Positions 62,342 through 64,000 of a stretch of 64,000 bases of DNA are shown in pieces. The stretch is from Fusobacterium ulcerans ATCC 49185 (GTDB taxonomy: Bacteria > Fusobacteriota > Fusobacteriia > Fusobacteriales > Fusobacteriaceae). Positions within the stretch are counted from its first letter, which is position 1, and the number at the start of each line of letters is the position of its first letter. The position numbers and the translations under genes were made by a program. The stretch lies in assembly GCF_900683735.1 (NCBI RefSeq), contig NZ_LR215979.1, positions 2,666,001 to 2,730,000 of the forward strand, in the 5' to 3' direction. The notes under the pieces were generated by a model. It saw nothing but the letters and a program-made list of their open reading frames with translations. It had not been told where the DNA came from and ran no database searches.

Positions 62342-63418
62342 TTAATTCTTATTTAAAATTTTCTTTACTTCTTGTGTCTTATTTTTCTTTGTTATTAAAA
62401 GGTCTTTATCTTTTTTCACTATTACTAAATTCTCTATCCCCAATAATGATATATTCAAGTCATCTGATATTACTATATTGTTTTTTGAATCCAATTCTCT
62501 TATCTCTTTTCCTCTTACTACATTTCCATTTTCATCTTTTTCAAATATTTCATCAAAAGCATTAAAGCTTCCTATATCATTCCAGTCTATATCTACTGGT
62601 ATTACTCTGATATTTTTTGAATATTCCATTATTCCAAAATCTATTGATATCTTTTCAAATTTATCAAAATATTTCTTTACTTTATTGCTAAGTTCTTCAC
62701 CTGTTAAATCTTTTTTTAATTCTTCTTTTATCTCTTTAAATACTGTTGAGTGTTCCTCCATCAATACTTCAAAATTCTTAAATATAGTATCTGTTGTAAA
62801 TATAAACATTCCGCTATTCCAAAGATATTTACCACTTGCCAAATAGCTTTCAGCTAATTCCTGACTTGGCTTTTCTCTAAATCTCTTTACTTTACATATA
62901 GAATTAAGTTCTATTTCATCATCTTTTACTTCTATATACCCATATCCTATTTCTGGTTTATTTGGTTTTATTCCTAAAGTAACTATCATTCCATTTTCTG
63001 ATGCTTCCTTTGCTGCAATTAGTATAACTTTTCTAAATTCTTCCTCTTCTTTAATTAAATGATCCGAAGCCAATACTACTACTTCTAGTTTTTCTCCATC
63101 TTTTAATCTATTTTTAAATCTATTTTCTATTATTAAAGATGAATATCCTATTGCTGCTGCTGTATCTTTAAAAGCTGGCTCTATGATAATATTTTCTTTA
63201 GGAATATCGCTTAATTCTTTTTCTATCTCTTTTGCCTGTATGATATTTGTCGCTATAAATATATTTTCTGCATTTATTATAGGAAGTATCCTGTCAACAG
63301 TTTCTCTTATCATAGTTTTATCTGAAAATATTTTTAGAAGTTGCTTCGGCCTTTCTGGTGTTGATAATGGCCAGAACCTCTCTCCACTTCCTCCTGCCAT
63401 AATAATTGCTGTTAACAT
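62342..63418 (-). CDS. manC: mannose-1-phosphate guanylyltransferase
   Basis: 358-aa GDP-mannose pyrophosphorylase: signature MAGGSGERFWPLSTPERPKQLL, then VLASDHLIKEEEEF, LGIKPNKPEIGYGYIEV, FREKPSQELAESYLASGKYLWNSGMF and DIDWNDIGSFNAFDEIF. It lacks the C-terminal cupin isomerase domain of AlgA/bifunctional ManC, so mannose-6-phosphate isomerase must be elsewhere. Supplies GDP-mannose for the surface polysaccharide. Confidence 0.93.
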   Translation of the reverse strand: MLTAIIMAGGSGERFWPLSTPERPKQLLKIFSDKTMIRETVDRILPIINAENIFIATNIIQAKEIEKELSDIPKENIIIEPAFKDTAAAIGYSSLIIENRFKNRLKDGEKLEVVVLASDHLIKEEEEFRKVILIAAKEASENGMIVTLGIKPNKPEIGYGYIEVKDDEIELNSICKVKRFREKPSQELAESYLASGKYLWNSGMFIFTTDTIFKNFEVLMEEHSTVFKEIKEELKKDLTGEELSNKVKKYFDKFEKISIDFGIMEYSKNIRVIPVDIDWNDIGSFNAFDEIFEKDENGNVVRGKEIRELDSKNNIVISDDLNISLLGIENLVIVKKDKDLLITKKNKTQEVKKILNKN

Positions 63419-63431
63419 TATTCTTTCCCTC

Positions 63432-64000
63432 CTACTTCAAAAGTGATTCCATATACTCTTTTAAATTATTTAATATATTTTCTAATTTTTCATCTGATTC
63501 TTTCTTGTTCTTTCCTCTAGTATAGATGTAATATTTTATCTTTGGTTCTGTTCCTGATGGTCTTACTGTTATGTATGTTTCATCTTCTAAAATATATTGA
63601 ATAACATCTGACTCTGGAAGAAATAACTCTGATTCTGAATCATTTAAATAATTCTTTTCTTTTTTCAACTTATAGTCTCTTACAATATTTATCTTTTTAT
63701 CTAAAAGAACTTTTAAATCTCTTTTTCTAAGCTCTTCCATCATCTTTTTTATTTCTTCTATTCCTTGCATTCCTTCTCTTGTTACAGAATATGTTATTTC
63801 ACTATACCAACCATATTTATCATAAAGTTTTTCTAATTCTTTTATTGGAGATGTCCCTATACTTTCAAAGTATGCTGTCATTTCAGTTAAAAGCATTACT
63901 CCAAGTATTCCATCTTTATCTCTTACATAAGTTCCTTTTAGATATCCAATAGATTCTTCCATTCCAAATACAAAAGAATTCTCATATTTTCCCTCTTCAA
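63432..64000 (-). CDS. phosphomannomutase/phosphoglucomutase, C-terminal part (cut by window edge)
   Basis: The frame is open to the right edge, so the gene begins outside the window; about 189 C-terminal residues are visible. NSFVFGMEESIGYLKGTYVRDKDG is the sugar-binding loop of domain 3 and TVRPSGTEPKIKYYIYTRG the phosphate-binding loop of domain 4. Interconverts hexose 6- and 1-phosphates; next to manC it most likely makes mannose-1-phosphate. The ATG at 63962 is internal, not the start. Confidence 0.93.
   Translation of the reverse strand, partial: EEGKYENSFVFGMEESIGYLKGTYVRDKDGILGVMLLTEMTAYFESIGTSPIKELEKLYDKYGWYSEITYSVTREGMQGIEEIKKMMEELRKRDLKVLLDKKINIVRDYKLKKEKNYLNDSESELFLPESDVIQYILEDETYITVRPSGTEPKIKYYIYTRGKNKKESDEKLENILNNLKEYMESLLK

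Noticed and set aside
1-64000. CRISPR arrays, tRNA or rRNA genes, insertion sequences
   Set aside because: No regularly spaced short repeats, cloverleaf sequences, rRNA segments or transposase genes were recognised on either strand. The only strong repeats are the riboswitch cassettes.

Overview
The window looks like chromosome of a Fusobacterium, probably of the F. varium / F. ulcerans / F. mortiferum group (inference from content, no search run). The DNA is very AT-rich with strong AGGAGG ribosome sites. Outer-membrane features (usher, periplasmic pilus chaperones) sit beside metabolism typical of gut anaerobes: a four-subunit 2-oxoacid:ferredoxin oxidoreductase, flavodoxin, a methionine gamma-lyase-like enzyme, amino-acid uptake, and a PTS with deglycase-like enzymes for sugar-amine compounds.

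The most remarkable region is about 3.3-19.9 kb. It reads as a self-contained, cyclic-di-GMP-controlled chaperone-usher pilus locus. Four GEMM-I (c-di-GMP-I) riboswitches, each behind a near-consensus sigma-70 promoter and each merging into an intrinsic terminator, precede exported pilin-like subunits. The first transcript carries a subunit, a membrane HD-GYP c-di-GMP phosphodiesterase with two periplasmic solute-binding sensor domains, an orphan solute-binding protein, a two-domain tip-adhesin-like protein, an usher, a MORN-repeat protein and a chaperone. Three tandem cassettes follow, each promoter - riboswitch - subunit - internal terminator - chaperone. A GGDEF diguanylate cyclase with its own promoter and no riboswitch closes the locus. 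In all four switches the 3' strand of P1 is also the start of the terminator stem. Ligand should therefore prevent termination (ON switch), so the phosphodiesterase would act as built-in negative feedback.

Left of the pilus locus are adenine deaminase and an NCS2 purine permease. To the right (20-41 kb) are an alkyladenine glycosylase, an exported protein with a flavinylation motif, a nitroreductase, two acetyltransferases, a MATE exporter with a HAD phosphatase, the porCDAB operon, an osmoprotectant ABC transporter, a PLP lyase with an MFS carrier, a membrane sensor/LytTR pair, flavodoxin, a free-standing Hint domain, and a MerR regulator facing a MATE gene broken by an in-frame TGA.

From 41 to 64 kb are a mannose-family PTS with two SIS enzymes in the gfrABCDEF order, a plasmid-type (Rep_3) initiator, a fluoride riboswitch driving a cation/proton antiporter, a MarC protein, a P1-family peptidase, a DUF1846 protein, a K+/H+ antiporter, two BrnQ carriers, a lipoprotein 5'-nucleotidase, two small HU-like proteins, and the start of a surface-polysaccharide operon (Wzx flippase, ManC, phosphohexomutase) running off the right edge. 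No tRNA, rRNA, CRISPR array or insertion sequence was recognised.
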